A stretch of DNA of 64,000 nucleotides from Vombatus ursinus. Lineage: Eukaryota; Chordata; Mammalia; Diprotodontia; Vombatidae. The DNA lies in the NCBI RefSeq assembly GCF_900497805.2, contig NW_020954610.1:23083665-23147664 (forward strand). Reading direction: 5' to 3'. Shown piece after piece: positions 1 through 11,959 of this stretch. Position 1 is the first letter of the stretch; every line of letters starts with the position of its first letter. The notes under the pieces are model-generated. The model saw only the letters and a list, made by a program, of their open reading frames with translations. It had not been told where the DNA came from and made no database searches. A program made the translations under genes and the position numbers.

Positions 1-915
1 CAAAAGTTTATTGAGGAGTGAAATGAGAAAGGAGAAATAAGAGCATAAATGGGGGTAGGGGGAGAATAAGATTGAAAGAAAGATACAAATCATAATCATA
101 AATGTGAATGTGAATGGGATGAATACTCCCATAAAATGGAAGTGGATAGCAGAGTGGATTAAGAAACATAATTCTACAATACGTTGTTTACATGAAAAAC
201 TTTTGAAGCAGAGGGATACACACAGAGTAAAGATAAAATGTTGCAGTAGAATATATTATGCTTCAGCTGAAGTAAAAATAAAAAAAAAAGCAGGGGTAGC
301 AATCCTGATCTTAGACAAAGCAAAAGCAAAAATAAATCTAATTTTAAGATGTAAGAAAAGAAACTATATCCAGCTAAAAGGCACCACAATGAAGTAATAT
401 CATTACTAACCATATATGTACCAAGTGGTACAAGCAGACAAATTCTTGAAGAAGTTAAGGAAGATACAGGAAGAAATAGACAGCAAAACTATACTAGTGG
501 GGTACCTCAACCTCCTCCCCTCACCCCCCACAGAACTAGATAAATCTAATGACTTAGCTCTTCTCAGCAATGCAAGGATCTAAGAAATCTCCAAAAGTCT
601 CATGATGGAAAATGCTATCCATATCCAGAGAAAGAATATGGAGTTTGAATGCAGATTGAAGCACATTATTTACTCTTTTTTTTGTCTGTTTTGTTTTGTT
701 TCCTTTTTTTTGTCGTTCCTCCTATTGGTTATAATTCTTCTTTACAACATGACTAATGTGAAAATATATTTAATAGAAATGTATATGTAGAGCCTATAGC
801 AGATTGCATACCATCCTGGGGAGGGATGTTGGGAGGGAGGAGGAGAATATTTAAAACTCAAAAACTTATGGAAGTGATTGTTGAAAACAAAAAATAAATT
901 AACTAATAAAAAACC
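1..915 (+). mobile_element. L1 LINE, internally deleted (ORF2 start joined to 3' UTR)
   Basis: The first half holds the start of L1 ORF2: at 104-397 the frame reads NVNGMNTPIKWK, then KKKAGVAILILDKAKAK, matching the opening of the L1 apurinic endonuclease domain. Near 547-552 the sequence jumps from the endonuclease region to the last part of the element (ACTTAGCTCTTCTCAGCAAT), followed by the marsupial L1 3' UTR with its G-rich block (about 815-850) and an A-rich end near 915. Compared with the copy at 47.5-52.2 kb, about 3.3 kb of ORF2 including the whole reverse transcriptase is missing. Similar short sequences on both sides of the join (GATAAATCT against GATAGACTT) suggest deletion by microhomology or a jump during reverse transcription. 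The 5' end lies outside the window. It cannot encode an active enzyme. Confidence 0.88.
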
Positions 916-925
916 CCAAAATGTA

Positions 926-2730
926 TCACAACTTAATAATATACAAACAAATCAAACAAAAAATACAGTGATTTTATTGATGAAATGATTCAAATTTTAA
1001 AATATTCATAACTTATAAATACTACTATCATCTCATTCTTCTCATCTTGTTTGTTAAATTCTGACACAAATTGCCCAGGGACAAGTCAATATCATATTAT
1101 TTTTGAATATTTTATGTTCTGTATACCTCTTTCCAAGTAAATAAATATTTGTGTTTAGTTTAACAGAATTAGGATGCTGGCACTCTTAATACAAATCTAG
1201 TAAATGATAAAATTATGAGGAATAAACTATACCTCATAATGTTCTCACAAAGTTTTGATTTCTTCTTGTTTTATATACCTTGAAAGTTTTTTCATTATAT
1301 GCATCTTAAATATTATGAATATTAGCTGTAGAAACCTATGTTGCATTAAAAATCATACTCTTACCAGTTTACAATATCTTGATGGTAATGGACAACTGTT
1401 AGGCTTATGAGAAAAATCTGCTTCCCGTATAGTTTATTGGTGGAGTTCTCCAAGTTACTTTTAGGATTGAATTTGTAGTGTGAAGATTTACTATTTTTCA
1501 ATCCATGAAATGTAACAAGCTTCTGATGTGTAATTCAATTGGACATGACAATGGATTGTCCTGCTAAGTATTCAGTTAAGTACTAAACTTTTACAACATG
1601 CTGTGTTATATATCATTATTTTTCCTTGTTTACCTCTGTAATCTATATTCATCACTCACCTCATGCCTCCTGACATGATTTATTATGGTAATTATCCTGT
1701 CCTGAATTATCATTATTAACCCCTCTAATTCTGTAAACAAATTCACATGACTTAGGATTTGTTCAGTGCTTGTCAACATGTTACTTGCTGAGTTAATGCA
1801 CACGTTGCCTATGGAGGACTTTTTGATTCCACTTTCATATCTTGGCTGGTTATAGGCTTTATTATGAGGTAAGCCTACTTTTGATAAAAAGCCAATGTTA
1901 TGTAACTATTATCCACCTTTCCTATATTTGGTGTAGTGCTCCCTGCTAGGGCACTCACCCTCTCCTCTCTCACTAAGGTTTCCTTCTGTTCTATGTTCAG
2001 TGGAATACAGAGTGCTATAACAAACAGGAACTAGTCTCAGGGTACGTGCAGCAGTGTTCTTTAACCACTTCCCCTCTAGATCTCCTCTCCTTTGGACATC
2101 ACCTTTGGAGACTTGCTTCAGTCTTAGGAGAAGCACTATTGAAAATTGTCATTGAATTGAAAATCCTTTGAGTTTCGAAAACATGTTGGGTTCCTGACAT
2201 TTTTCTGGGATTCCTGAAACATTCCAACTAGAGGTTCAGTCAAAAATTTTCTAGTATATCACTGAAAACAATATGGGAATCTGGATTTGACGACTGGGTT
2301 CCTGAAATCTATAGGCAAAATGTTTATCTGATCTCACCCCTTACTAGAATAAGCAGCCTAATTTAAAAAGAAAAAAAAACTTGGAAAAGTTACAAAAATG
2401 TGTGTGGCTCCCCAAAAGTTATTAAACATTTGGGGTTGATTACTCAGAATTTCTAAGACAATTCTTATTTTAAGGGTCTTCAATCCATAAAGATTTCAAA
2501 CAATCTGGACTAATGTCATAACAAAGCAGGTTGCCTAGGTCTGTACAAAAGTTTAAAAAAAAAAAAGACATGAACAAGGATGAGCACCCACAGTGTGCTC
2601 TAAGCAAATTGTTTAGGCATTAAAAGGTTGTGAGGCTTAAATAAATTGATAGATATAAAGCATCATGAAAACCCTAAAGCTCTATGTAAGTGGTGATTGT
2701 GATTAGCCTCTAGTAACCTGGCCTTTGATA
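926..2730. other. Unassigned AT-rich stretch, no gene seen
   Basis: No frame here looks coding and no repeat family was recognised with confidence. 1900-2340 is slightly richer in C and could be an old interspersed repeat. Poly(A) runs lie near 2365 and 2557. Confidence 0.4.
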
Positions 2731-2737
2731 TGGTAAT

Positions 2738-2895
2738 ACACACACACACACACACACACACATGCATGCACACACATATACACACTATGTATATATGTAT
2801 CTATGTATGCATGCATATATGTATTTACCTATGTACATCTTTATACATATATGCATTTATACATACAAATGTATATATATATAGAGAGAGAGAGG
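2738..2895. repeat. Compound microsatellite (CA)n / (TATG)n / (GA)n
   Basis: A (CA)n run is followed by imperfect ATGTATAT and TGCA units and a short (GA)n. Ordinary simple-sequence DNA, probably length-variable. Confidence 0.9.
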
Positions 2896-2949
2896 GGTGG
2901 GGATGCTAGCAAATATTTAAGAAGAAGGGGGAATGTATGCACCTAGGTT

Positions 2950-3080
2950 TTTAGGCTTAATCCGAATTACTAATACTTTCTTAAGTCTAGATAATCAACA
3001 AAACAAAACAAGCCCTTATTTTTAATGACTACCTATTTTGGAAGTATGAATCCTCACACTGAAAATTTAGTAATTGACCT
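2950..3080 (-). repeat. Unclassified dispersed repeat 'X', copy 1
   Basis: Read on the minus strand it contains AAATTTTCAGTGT and, about 60 bases on, GATTATCTAGACTTAAG. The same two blocks in the same order and spacing occur at 9707-9850, 11115-11275 and 35053-35202. The family was found by comparison within this window. I cannot name it. Confidence 0.55.
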
Positions 3081-3794
3081 TAGCAAGTCAGAGAGCACAC
3101 CTGGGTACCAATATTCTAGGGATACGGTACCTATACTACTTACATTATCTGTAATAGTCATAATGTACATAGTAATCCAACAGACATCAGCACGTAATAT
3201 TCATGCATGCTGAAGTTATCTCCAACAAACTGGAAATGGACTTGTAAAAGAAAAAAATAGAAAGCAAAGCAAAAGAACCAAACAATGTTTCCTCCTTCCC
3301 AATGGTAGATTTGTGAAATACTAGGTTTTCCAGCAAGGAAAGTCCTGAGTTGAGAAACTCTGGAGAGTACTGAAAAAAAAAAAAGTTCTTCATTTGGGCT
3401 TTCACCGTGATTAACAAGGCAAAACTCAGGACAAAGACGATTAAAAGGAATGTATTATAAATACATAAGGGTAGCAACATGTTGATGGGCTCTTTACTGG
3501 AGATCAGCAATGGCTACAAGATTGGGAACCAGTTTTTATTGATAACTTTCATGATGACATAAAGAACAATTTCCAGGTAGGAGTACAAACACCACAAGTA
3601 GGGGTGTATACCAAAGACCAGGCAATGAAAAAGCTGCAGACTCAGTTTCAACTTCCCCCACAGAGCCTCCCCCAACACTGATTGACAAGCAGGGTTGGGA
3701 ACAATGGATCACTGAGACACCATAACTTTCAATAGGAGAATCCCTGAAAATGTGAAGAGGATACAAATATATACTGGCCAACCTCCACCATAAC

Positions 3795-3915
3795 GGATAG
3801 TTAATAAGTATTGTTTAAGTTCCTACCATGTGACAAGAACTGTGCTAAAAAACTAGCGATAGATACAAAGAAAGGTAAAAGACAGTCCCTGATGGCAAGG
3901 AGCTTACTTGCAGTC
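3795..3915 (-). mobile_element. L2-type LINE 3' end, fossil
   Basis: Read in reverse this is the familiar L2 3' terminus: a CTTGAGGGCAGGGACTGT-like block, then the 'tgcctggcacatagtaggtgcttaataaa'-type end. On the plus strand it shows TACCATGTGACAAGAACTGT and GACAGTCCCTGATGGCAAGG. Diverged and 5'-truncated. Confidence 0.55.
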
Positions 3916-4132
3916 TGTCTTGAACTTTCAAAATGGCTCTTTAATTCCTATCAGTGTGAGTAGCTCCTCTGTTAGATGATATAACTGATGATGTGGGGTG
4001 AAGAACTGAATACATCCCTATCTCCTGGTTTCTGTCAGAGATTTCTCTAACTACACAGTGTTTTTTAAAGTCCATCTTGCTCCTTTCTGACAAAATCTAG
4101 TAAAGGAATCACCTAATGTTGACTTTGTTAGA

Positions 4133-4163
4133 ACCTTGTCATACCTTGTCATACCTTGTCATC
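4133..4163. repeat. Three tandem copies of a 10-bp unit
   Basis: ACCTTGTCAT is repeated three times head to tail at the edge of an unassigned region. Probably a replication-slippage product. Confidence 0.85.
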
Positions 4164-4549
4164 TATGATTAAATCCTGTGACATTAACTGAGCTCATGAA
4201 AGGAAGTTAGGCACAAAGTAATTAGTTGTCCACTCTGATTTCTTTGAACTAATAATTTTGGATCTTATCCATCCCTCCTGCTTTCCTTTTTTTCCCACCA
4301 GGGAATCTAAGGTGTCAGCCATCTTTCTTGATTTAATAAAACCATAAAATGAGCCTTGATTTCTAGGTTTTACCAATTAGCAAGGCATAAAAATTCCCAC
4401 TGAAACCTTAACAATGACTCTCAGGAGCTGATATAAGCTGGCTCTCACTCACCCCTGCTTACGGATAAAGATGTTTATTAGAGTTGTACTGTGTTGCTGT
4501 ATGACTTGAAATCTGGGAGCCCCCCCCCAAGAAAAAGGTGGAGGGAAGG

Positions 4550-4640
4550 CAAAAGAGAATAAGCCTTTACATAGCACCAAAAATATTATCCCATTTGATC
4601 CTCACAACATCTCTTCAAGTTAGGGCATTGTGTCATCAGC
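4550..4640 (-). mobile_element. MIR core-SINE fragment
   Basis: The segment reading ATTATCCCATTTGATCCTCA matches the reverse complement of the MIR core region. Short and diverged. It lies just before the HAL1 insertion. Confidence 0.5.
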
Positions 4641-4686
4641 TGCTTCTAAAAAAGAAAAGCAGTATGAAGCCTTCATCTACAATTTA

Positions 4687-5539
4687 TTTTTTTTATTTTT
4701 TAAAATAAATTTATTTATTTTTAGTTTTCAACATTTACTTCCACAAGATTTTGAGTTCCAAATTTTCACCCCATCTTGCCCCTCCCCCTACCCCAAGATG
4801 GCATGCATTCTAAATAACCCTTCTCCTAGTCTGCTTTCCCTTCTATCTCTCCCCCTCCTTGTCTTATCCCCTTCCCCTTCTATTTTCCTGTAGAGCAGGA
4901 TAGATTTCTGTACCCCATTTTCCTGTATTTCTTATTTCCCAGTTGCATGTGAAAACATTTTTTTAAACATGTGTTTTTAAAACTTTGGGTTCCAAATTTT
5001 CTCCCCTTCCTCCATCCCCACCCACATTCATTGAAAAGGCAAGCAACTCAATATAGGTTATACATGTGCAGTTATGCAAAACACTTCCATAGTAGGCATG
5101 CTGTGAAAAATTAACTCTATTTCCCTTAATCCTATCCTGCCCCCCCATGTATTCTATTCTTTCTTTTGACCCTGTTCCTCCTCAGAAGTATTTGTTTCAG
5201 ATTACCCCTTTTCCCAATCTTCTCTCCTCTCTATTATCCCCCCACTCTCTTTTCCCCTTCCCCGCCTATTTTCCTGTAAGGTAAGACAGATTTCCATACC
5301 CAATTGAGTGTGTATATTATTCCCTTCTTAAGTGAAATCCTATGAGAATAAGATTCACTCATTCCCTCTCATCTTCCCCTGTTTACCCTCTACTGTAAGA
5401 GCCTTTTCTTTTCTGTCTTTTTTTGTGAGATAATTTACCCCATTCTACTTCTCCCTTTCTCCTCCTAGTATAACTCTCTCTCACCCCTTAATTTTATTCT
5501 CTAGATATGACCCCTTCATCATCAACTCACCCTGGGCCC

Positions 5540-5584
<45 letters not shown>

Positions 5585-5738
5585 ACATACATATAGTTTT
5601 TTTCCCTCCAACTACCCTAATACTGACAAAGGTCTCATGAGTTACAAATATCATCTTTCCATGCAGGAATGTAAACAGTTCAACCTTAGAGGTAAACAAG
5701 AAAGAGAAATCATAAGAGATATATTAAGGTTGAACTGT
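4687..5738 (-). mobile_element. HAL1 (half-L1) retrotransposon with inverted 5' end
   Basis: A 3' part of a marsupial HAL1: A-rich tail (T-rich on this strand) at 4687-4725, two pyrimidine-rich 3' UTR blocks each with a GGTTCCAAATTTTC-type motif, a (TATC)n microsatellite at 5541-5583, and the segment that follows ORF1 in the longer copy at 38.7-40.5 kb. Flanking direct repeats of 16 bp with one mismatch (4671-4686 and 5739-5754, CTTCATCTACAATTTA type) define it as one target-primed insertion. The last 49 bases, 5690-5738, are inverted relative to the rest and overlap it by about 13-14 bases, the signature of twin priming. No ORF2 is present. It is immobile. Confidence 0.87.
5541..5583. repeat. 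(TATC)n microsatellite inside HAL1
   Basis: About ten perfect TATC units. The HAL1 copy near 39.52-39.58 kb carries a related TATC/TGTC tract at the equivalent place, so the seed repeat is part of the element. Confidence 0.95.
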
Positions 5739-5829
5739 CTTCGTCTACAATTTATAAAAGCTTTTTATAGTTTTGTGACTTTGTTTTCCTTTTTTCTTTT
5801 TCCTTTTTTCTTTTTTTTTTAATCACTAA

Positions 5830-6105
5830 GCGCTAGGTGGCACAGTGGGGCTAGGTGTCAAAATGATTAAAGTGCCTGGCCTGAAGTCAGGAAGACTCAT
5901 CTTCCTGAGTTCAAATCCAGCCTCAGACCCTTACTAACTTGTGATCCTGGGCAAGTCATTTAACCCTATTTACTTCAGTTCCTCATATGTAAAATGAGAT
6001 GGAGAAGGACATGGCAAGCTACTCCAGTATCTTTGCCAAGAAAACCCCAAAAGGGGTCACAAGGATTCAGACATAACCAGAATGACTGAAGAACAACAAC
6101 AAAGC
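5830..6105 (+). mobile_element. Marsupial tRNA/core-type SINE (MON1/MAR1-like)
   Basis: Begins GCTAGGTGGCACAGTGG, continues through GTTCAAATCCAGCCTCAGAC (B-box-like) and TGTAAAATGAGATGGAGAAG, and ends with AAAACCCCAAAAGGGGTCAC and (CAA)n. This is close to full length for the family and was probably moved by L1 machinery. Confidence 0.9.
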
Positions 6106-6373
6106 ATTGTATAATGAAATAATTCACATCTTCAGTGATTTCATTCACACAAATAGTTTGCCTGTTTTAATACCATCTGCACTGAAACCCTTCTAGCAGG
6201 AGGGGTTTTGGTGTTTCTGATTTGGTCTGAGATACCTTGCCTTCTTGTGGTTAGCAAAACAGAGAGGAGTGACAATTGTTCTGCTCTCCTCCATGTCAAA
6301 AGCAACTATCAGGAAAGTTTTGATTGGATCAGTCTGTAACCTTATACCCCCTACTTTCACCCCCTACTGTGAT

Positions 6374-6382
6374 ATGTGTGTG

Positions 6383-6429
<47 letters not shown>
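6374..6429. repeat. (GT)n microsatellite
   Basis: About 27 GT units with one CG interruption. The open frame through it (6245-6433) is chance. Confidence 0.95.
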
Positions 6430-6431
<2 letters not shown>

Positions 6432-7215
6432 AACTCTTAGGAGCAGTTGATCTCAATAACTGCTATTTCAGAGTTCTTCCCATACATTTATAATCTATTG
6501 ATTTCCCAGTAGGGCGTTTCCCTACTTTGTGGCTGCCACCCCTGCCTTCAGCATGGATGTTGGGTTGGAATTTAAATGGGTTGCTATTATTATGATTGTT
6601 ATAATTTTTACTGTGATAATGTACTATTAAGCACAAAATAAATTGTTAGAAGTGTTATATATTTTTAAAAAACTACTTTCTACTCACCAAAAAGAATAAC
6701 ATTGAGAAATCTAGTAGATTACTTTTGACTTTTAAACAGATAGTTTAACTTTAACTTACACGCTTATGTTTAAATTCAGCAAAGTGCCTAGAGACAGAAT
6801 TCATCTATGTCATGAGCCTACAAGAACTGATAGTGATCATGGCAGATTATATGTTGACATTAGCTAACTCAAATTTGACTTTGTTTAAGTATACATGATT
6901 AAATAATAGTTTTACTATACTCACTGTGGGAGAAAATGTTCTTTTAGTTATACTTTTGTTGACTTTTTCTTTTTCATTAAAAAAATGAATCACTTGGGCT
7001 GGAGTTTCACTTAGAATTATCAAATAATTTTGAACATCATTTTCTGTCCCCTCTGAGAGAGTCTCAGGTAAGCACCATGACCCTGAGGTGGGAGAAACAA
7101 ACCTCATAGGTGAGAAATCTTATCTCTTTGATCTTTCCCCTCATACAAGAACAAGATTTAAGGCAAAGTAGACACAAAAAATAAATCGCCAGCACTGGTA
7201 CAAATGTCCATGGCT
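6430..7215. other. Unassigned stretch, no gene seen
   Basis: AT-rich sequence with no recognisable repeat boundary and no coding signal in either direction. Confidence 0.4.
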
Positions 7216-7219
7216 TGAG

Positions 7220-8040
7220 CTACTTATTACTTTTTTGTGAGTTTAGGCCCTTTGGAAAATATGTTATCCTTGACTCCTTACTTTTACTCAACTCTACATA
7301 TCCAATCATTTTACAAACATCATCATTTCTATCTCTATAACAGTCTCAAATTTCCAATTCTCTCAACTCATATGGTCACTACCCTAGTTCACGTCCTCTC
7401 TATCTCTCACTTGACCTATTGAAATAATCTTCTATTTGTTCTCCCTCATTTATATCTCTCCCCATTATATCCCATCTTTCATTCAGCCCCCTAATGTGAT
7501 TTCCCTAAAGTGCAGATCTGACTTTGTCATCCCCTTATTCAATAAACTTTTCTATGCCTCCCTGAGGATGATGGGATCAGATAGAAACTGATACTTTTCT
7601 ATCTTTCCAGTGTTCTTAAACATTCCTTTTCTCCACAAATTCTATGGCATAACTAAACTGGGCTATTTCTTGTTCCTAATATATGATTACATCTCACATC
7701 TTCTTACATTTGCACTGGCCATTCCCCATACATTGTATCCCACATACACCAAGCCCATGCATCTCCAAATCTCTAGTCTTCTTCAAGAGTCAGCTCAACC
7801 TTCACTTTCTACTTGAAACCCTTTCTGATCACACCCTAGCTTCTATTACCCTCCCTCCCAAAAGTACCCTGTATTAATTTTGTTGTTATTCTATATATGC
7901 TTGTATATATGCATGTGGTCTCCCACTTTAGAAGGTAAGTTCCTTGAAGGCAGGAACTGTTTATTTATTTTTTGTTTGTATCTCCAACACTCAGCACAGT
8001 GCCTGGCATGTAGCATGTGATTAATAAATTGATATTAATT
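7220..8040 (+). mobile_element. L2 LINE 3' portion
   Basis: Pyrimidine-rich L2 sequence running into the diagnostic 3' end: GTTCCTTGAAGGCAGGAACTG near 7940, CAGCACAGTGCCTGGCATGT near 7995, then AATAAATTGATATTAATTG. About 800 bp survives. The open frames inside are interrupted and short, so no protein domain can be claimed. Confidence 0.75.
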
Positions 8041-8252
8041 GTTTAAGCTATTACTTCTGATGAAGATATCAAGGTAGTAGTAATATTAGTTAAAACCACT
8101 AACTTACTTGGCCTAGAAGAATTAATGCATCTTAAAAAGATGTCAAATTTACAAGTAGAAAACCTTATGGCCTGGCTCATTAGTTCCCTGAAAGATTTAT
8201 TGTATTGACCCATTAAAGGTTCTGTTGGTAACAGGCCTCAGTACACATTAAA

Positions 8253-8455
8253 TGGTAGCTAGGTGGTAACAGTGGATAGAACACTGGGCTTAGACTCAGG
8301 AACACTCATCTTCCTAAGTTCAAATCTGGCCTCAGTCACTTACTAGCTGTGTGACCCTGGGCATGTCATTTAACCTTGTTTGCCTCAGTTTTTCATCTGT
8401 AAAATGAGCTGGAGAAGGAAATGGCAAAACTACTCCAGTATCTTTGCCAAGATAG
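8253..8455 (+). mobile_element. Marsupial tRNA/core-type SINE, 3'-shortened
   Basis: Starts GGTAGCTAGGTGGTAACAGT and keeps GTGTGACCCTGGGCATGTCA and CCAGTATCTTTGCCAAGA. The usual AAAACCCC...(CAA)n end has been replaced by unrelated sequence. Confidence 0.85.
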
Positions 8456-8469
8456 TCAGGGTGAAGTCC

Positions 8470-9060
8470 TGCAGGATTTCAACACCAAAATGAAGGAATT
8501 CAGGTTGCTCAGATCCCAGAATCTCAAGGAAAACCTTCTAACTAAAGTGTAAAACCTTATGCCTAGGGACTCCCCTAAACACATTAACCAGGTCCTTTTT
8601 TAGAAAAGTTACTCAATATAAGAAGTACTAGCTTTACAAGGAGGTAAGAAAAACTACCAGGAGATATGTGGTATTGCTGAACAGATTTCACCTTCTCTTA
8701 AGTCTACCGTGACCCACAACTCAAGTTCTGGAAAGCCTGGAAGACATAACATCTTTCTGTAAATGATGATCTTCTCTTTTAAAATGGGTGAATCTTCCAC
8801 AGGTCAAAGAGTATCCCCATTCAACGAATTGTTATCTCTCAAGCTCAGAAGGTAGCCTCTAAGTTTGGAAACATGCATTTCTCAGGATGTCTGTGTGGTG
8901 ACCAATATATGGGGAAAGAAATACGGAACAGAAAACAAATCAGTAAAGGACTAAAAATTCGGTCTCAGATTTACCTAGGCAAGCAAATGTGTTCAGTGCC
9001 ATGCCTGTGAACTTTCTTTCTTTCTATTTTTTTTCTTTCAAGAGTGGGGAACTCTTCTTC
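8470..9060. other. Unassigned stretch, no gene seen
   Basis: No coding signal and no repeat recognised. Base composition is unremarkable. Confidence 0.4.
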
Positions 9061-9065
9061 CCCTA

Positions 9066-9190
9066 GCTGAAAGAGAGACAAAAAGAGAGAAAGAAACAGG
9101 AAGAGGGAGGGAGAGAGAGACAGAGAGAAACAGAGACAAAGACAGAGAGAGACACAGAGAGGGAGAGACACAGAGAGAGAGAGAGACAGA
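9066..9190. repeat. Purine-rich (GAGA/GACA)n tract
   Basis: Imperfect GAGAGACAGAGA units. They produce Leu/Ser/Cys-rich false frames on the minus strand (8971-9305), which I do not accept as genes. Confidence 0.9.
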
Positions 9191-9706
9191 GTGACTTAAC
9201 CAAAATCAAACAGAAAGTATCAAAGGTAGACTTTGCACCCAAGCTTTCTAACTCCAAAGGAAGAAAACAAAGTGTGCATAACCAGCTCAATAGGATTTGT
9301 TCCAATTCAAAACCCTACTACACTGGTAAAAACTCAGGAGGTGTTACCACTCGGAGGAAAAAAAAAAACTATTGAGAAATCTTAGTTAAATAGTGTCTTG
9401 GCCCAGCACTGGCCTTCAAGAAGCCTAATACTAGCTCATCAATAACAATGCTCCAGTTACCTGCAGTGAAATGTTATCTTAAATTTATTTTTGCCTAAGC
9501 CTCCTGAAAATTTCATTTAATTTTTTTTTAGCCTGAGTCAAAGTGCTATCCTTCCTACCTTCTACTGTCCACTAAAAACAATACATTACAAATAAATGTA
9601 GAACAATTTTCTTGTTTTCCCTAAAATAACAGTACAGGATAATTCCTATCTTTGTGTCATAATCTTCAAAAAATATGCTGGATGTTGGTTCATACTAGCT
9701 AGAAGA

Positions 9707-9850
9707 TCTGATTGTTAAATTTTCAGTGTTGGGCATTTAGATCTCCAAAACCCCAAATGCTACAAAACAGGACTTGATTTATTGTTTTATTGATTATCTA
9801 GACTTAAGAAATTAAAGGAGAAAATGTCAACAATGCACGTTACAAAGTGT
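9707..9850 (+). repeat. Unclassified dispersed repeat 'X', copy 2
   Basis: Contains TGTTAAATTTTCAGTGTTGG, a GGACTTGATTTATTGTTTTA block and TTGATTATCTAGACTTAAG, then GGAGAAAATGTCAACAATGC. It aligns with copies at 2950-3080 and 35053-35202 (reverse) and at 11115-11275. A SINE sits just downstream, within 30 bases. Confidence 0.6.
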
Positions 9851-9878
9851 ATTATGCATATATTTATACATATAGATA

Positions 9879-10121
9879 TTGTTGTTGAGTTGTTTCAGTC
9901 ATGCCCAACTCTCTGTGAACTCCATTTGATATTTTCTTGCCAAAGATACTGGCCAGTTTGCCATTTCCTTCTCTAGCTCATTTTAAAGATGAAAAACTGA
10001 AAACAGAGCAAAATGACATGCCCAGGGTGACACAGCTGGTAAGTACCTGAGGCCAGATTTAAACTCAGGTTCTCCTTACTCCAGGGCCAGCACTTTATCC
10101 AGTGTGCCACCTAGCTGTCCC
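9879..10121 (-). mobile_element. Marsupial tRNA/core-type SINE
   Basis: Reverse-complement copy: TTGTTGTTGAGTTG (the CAA tail) at the left and GTGTGCCACCTAGCTGTCCC (the head) at the right. Flanked by diverged direct repeats TATACATATAGATA (9865-9878) and TATATATGTAGATA (10122-10135), the expected target-site duplication. Confidence 0.9.
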
Positions 10122-10249
10122 TATATATGTAGATATGGATAGGTAGATGATAGATAGACAGACATAGATATATATCTATATACAGACACACATAGACATA
10201 CACACACTAATGATGTTTCACTATCTACCCCAAAGTTATATCCAGGCTT

Positions 10250-11100
10250 TTTCAAACTATTCAGATTCACCTTTTGTACAATCACAGCTAATAAGATCCA
10301 GTTTTTGAATCCCCAGTTCAGCCAGAATTAGTTACAAAATGTTGTAGAGCAAAATAACACTTACTTAAATTAGAATATAAGGTAAATCAAAAGACTTAAA
10401 GCAGAAAACAATTACTATCAATTTCCCACAGCAACCTCTTCCCACCTTCTGTACCTGAGAAATTATTAGTTCAAACATCCTCACTCTCTTGTAATACTTC
10501 TTGCTTTAGTGTTGAATGCGAGGAAAAGAAAGTTATAATGATGTAACTAGTTAAAGAATTCTAAAATCTCAGTGCCTAGGAACCTTTTGTCTCTTAGCAC
10601 TAGACTTATAAAGCCTCAGATCCTGTATGGAAGAAAATATAAAACTTCAATGACTGCCACAGTAAGACTTAAAACTCTCTAATATGACCATGATCTAGGA
10701 AAGCTCCTGTAAGTAGAGGTAAGGCATATAAGCAAACAAGGGTAAGCCTTTGCTCCACATTCAATTTACCTTTTCTCTTCCATCTCTTTCACTTCTACCA
10801 TTTCCTCTCTATCCAGGCTGGATCAAGTCTTTTGACAGATGTACTGTGGATGCTTCCATCCAAGCATAGTCTGAATTGGGATAACATTATCATTTCTTGT
10901 GATTTGCTTAGCTTATAGGTAAGATGACCCCACCCCTTTACACTTAACAGAAATTTCAGTCTCACCATTGTAGTTTAAGGCTACCTATAACATGTGATTA
11001 CCTTTTCCTCTACATACCTCCTACAGCATCAGCCTATCCCTGCCATGAGGTTTCAAATAGTATTATGTATCCAGTGTGTTAAATTCAGGGTTATTCTGGA
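10250..11100. other. Unassigned stretch, no gene seen
   Basis: Mixed composition, no coding frame of note and no repeat recognised. Confidence 0.4.
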
Positions 11101-11114
11101 GCTTGACAGAGCCA

Positions 11115-11275
11115 GTTGTTTTATTTTAAATGTCAGCATTTATACCTCAGCAATCAACTAATGTTATAAATCAGAGCTTGATTTCTTTTGTTTTTGATTG
11201 TCTAGACTTGAGAAAGTGATGGAGAAAATTTTAATAATGCAGAATAAACTTCAAAGTATGTTACACCTTTGTGGA
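11115..11275 (+). repeat. Unclassified dispersed repeat 'X', copy 3
   Basis: Shares TGTCAGCATTTATACCTCAG, GAGCTTGATTTCTTTTG, TTGATTGTCTAGACTTGAGA and GTGATGGAGAAAATTTTAA-type blocks with the other three copies, in order. Confidence 0.55.
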
Positions 11276-11959
11276 AAGCCAATGGTTAAACATTTACCAA
11301 AACATCTCTGAATATCTATTGAATCGTGAGATTGGAAAAAATAGTTTCAATAGATCTAACAATATGGCTGATTCATTCTTATTCATGACTGGATTATTAA
11401 GATTTTAGATTATTTGAAGCAAACCAAGGTTTGCCCCATCACCTAGCTGTGACAACTTGAAGTCTTCTCCATCACTGAGCTTGACATTTAAAAAAATACA
11501 AACTACAGTAGAAATGATTATAAGCTTATACAGAAGCATAAAGTCCAAATAACATAAAGCACAACCATGGATCAGAATAAATATTTATGTAAGTGTCTTG
11601 CAAAATGTCTTCATGAACAAGAGCATTTGAGAGTTTTATCACATTTTATGTTTTAGTGGGTATGACATTTGGATATGGATCATCTACTTTTAGCAAGCAA
11701 ATAAGTCATCAGGAAAATTGATGAAGGCCTGCTGCTACAACTTTCTCCCCTCCACTATCAGTAAACTCAGCTTGCTCTTTCCATGTATTCTTTTTTTAAA
11801 TTGTGCCCACGTCCTCTAAAGCTCTCTTCAATTGTTAACAATCTTTCCTTCAACCTCGAGTTCTCCTTTTTACATTGCCTCCCTCTTATTGTTTTCATTC
11901 AAAACTAACTTTCTCCTAAAGACTATCCTTTAGCAACCTTTTTGAGGCTGGATGCTGAA

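Noticed and set aside
3187-3510. 107-codon hydrophobic minus-strand frame
   Set aside because: Leu/Phe-rich because of T-rich codons; no family match, no context.
6245-6433. Frame ending in a Val/Cys repeat
   Set aside because: Translation of a (GT)n microsatellite.
8971-9305. Ser/Leu/Cys-rich minus-strand frames
   Set aside because: They are translations of a GAGA-type simple repeat.
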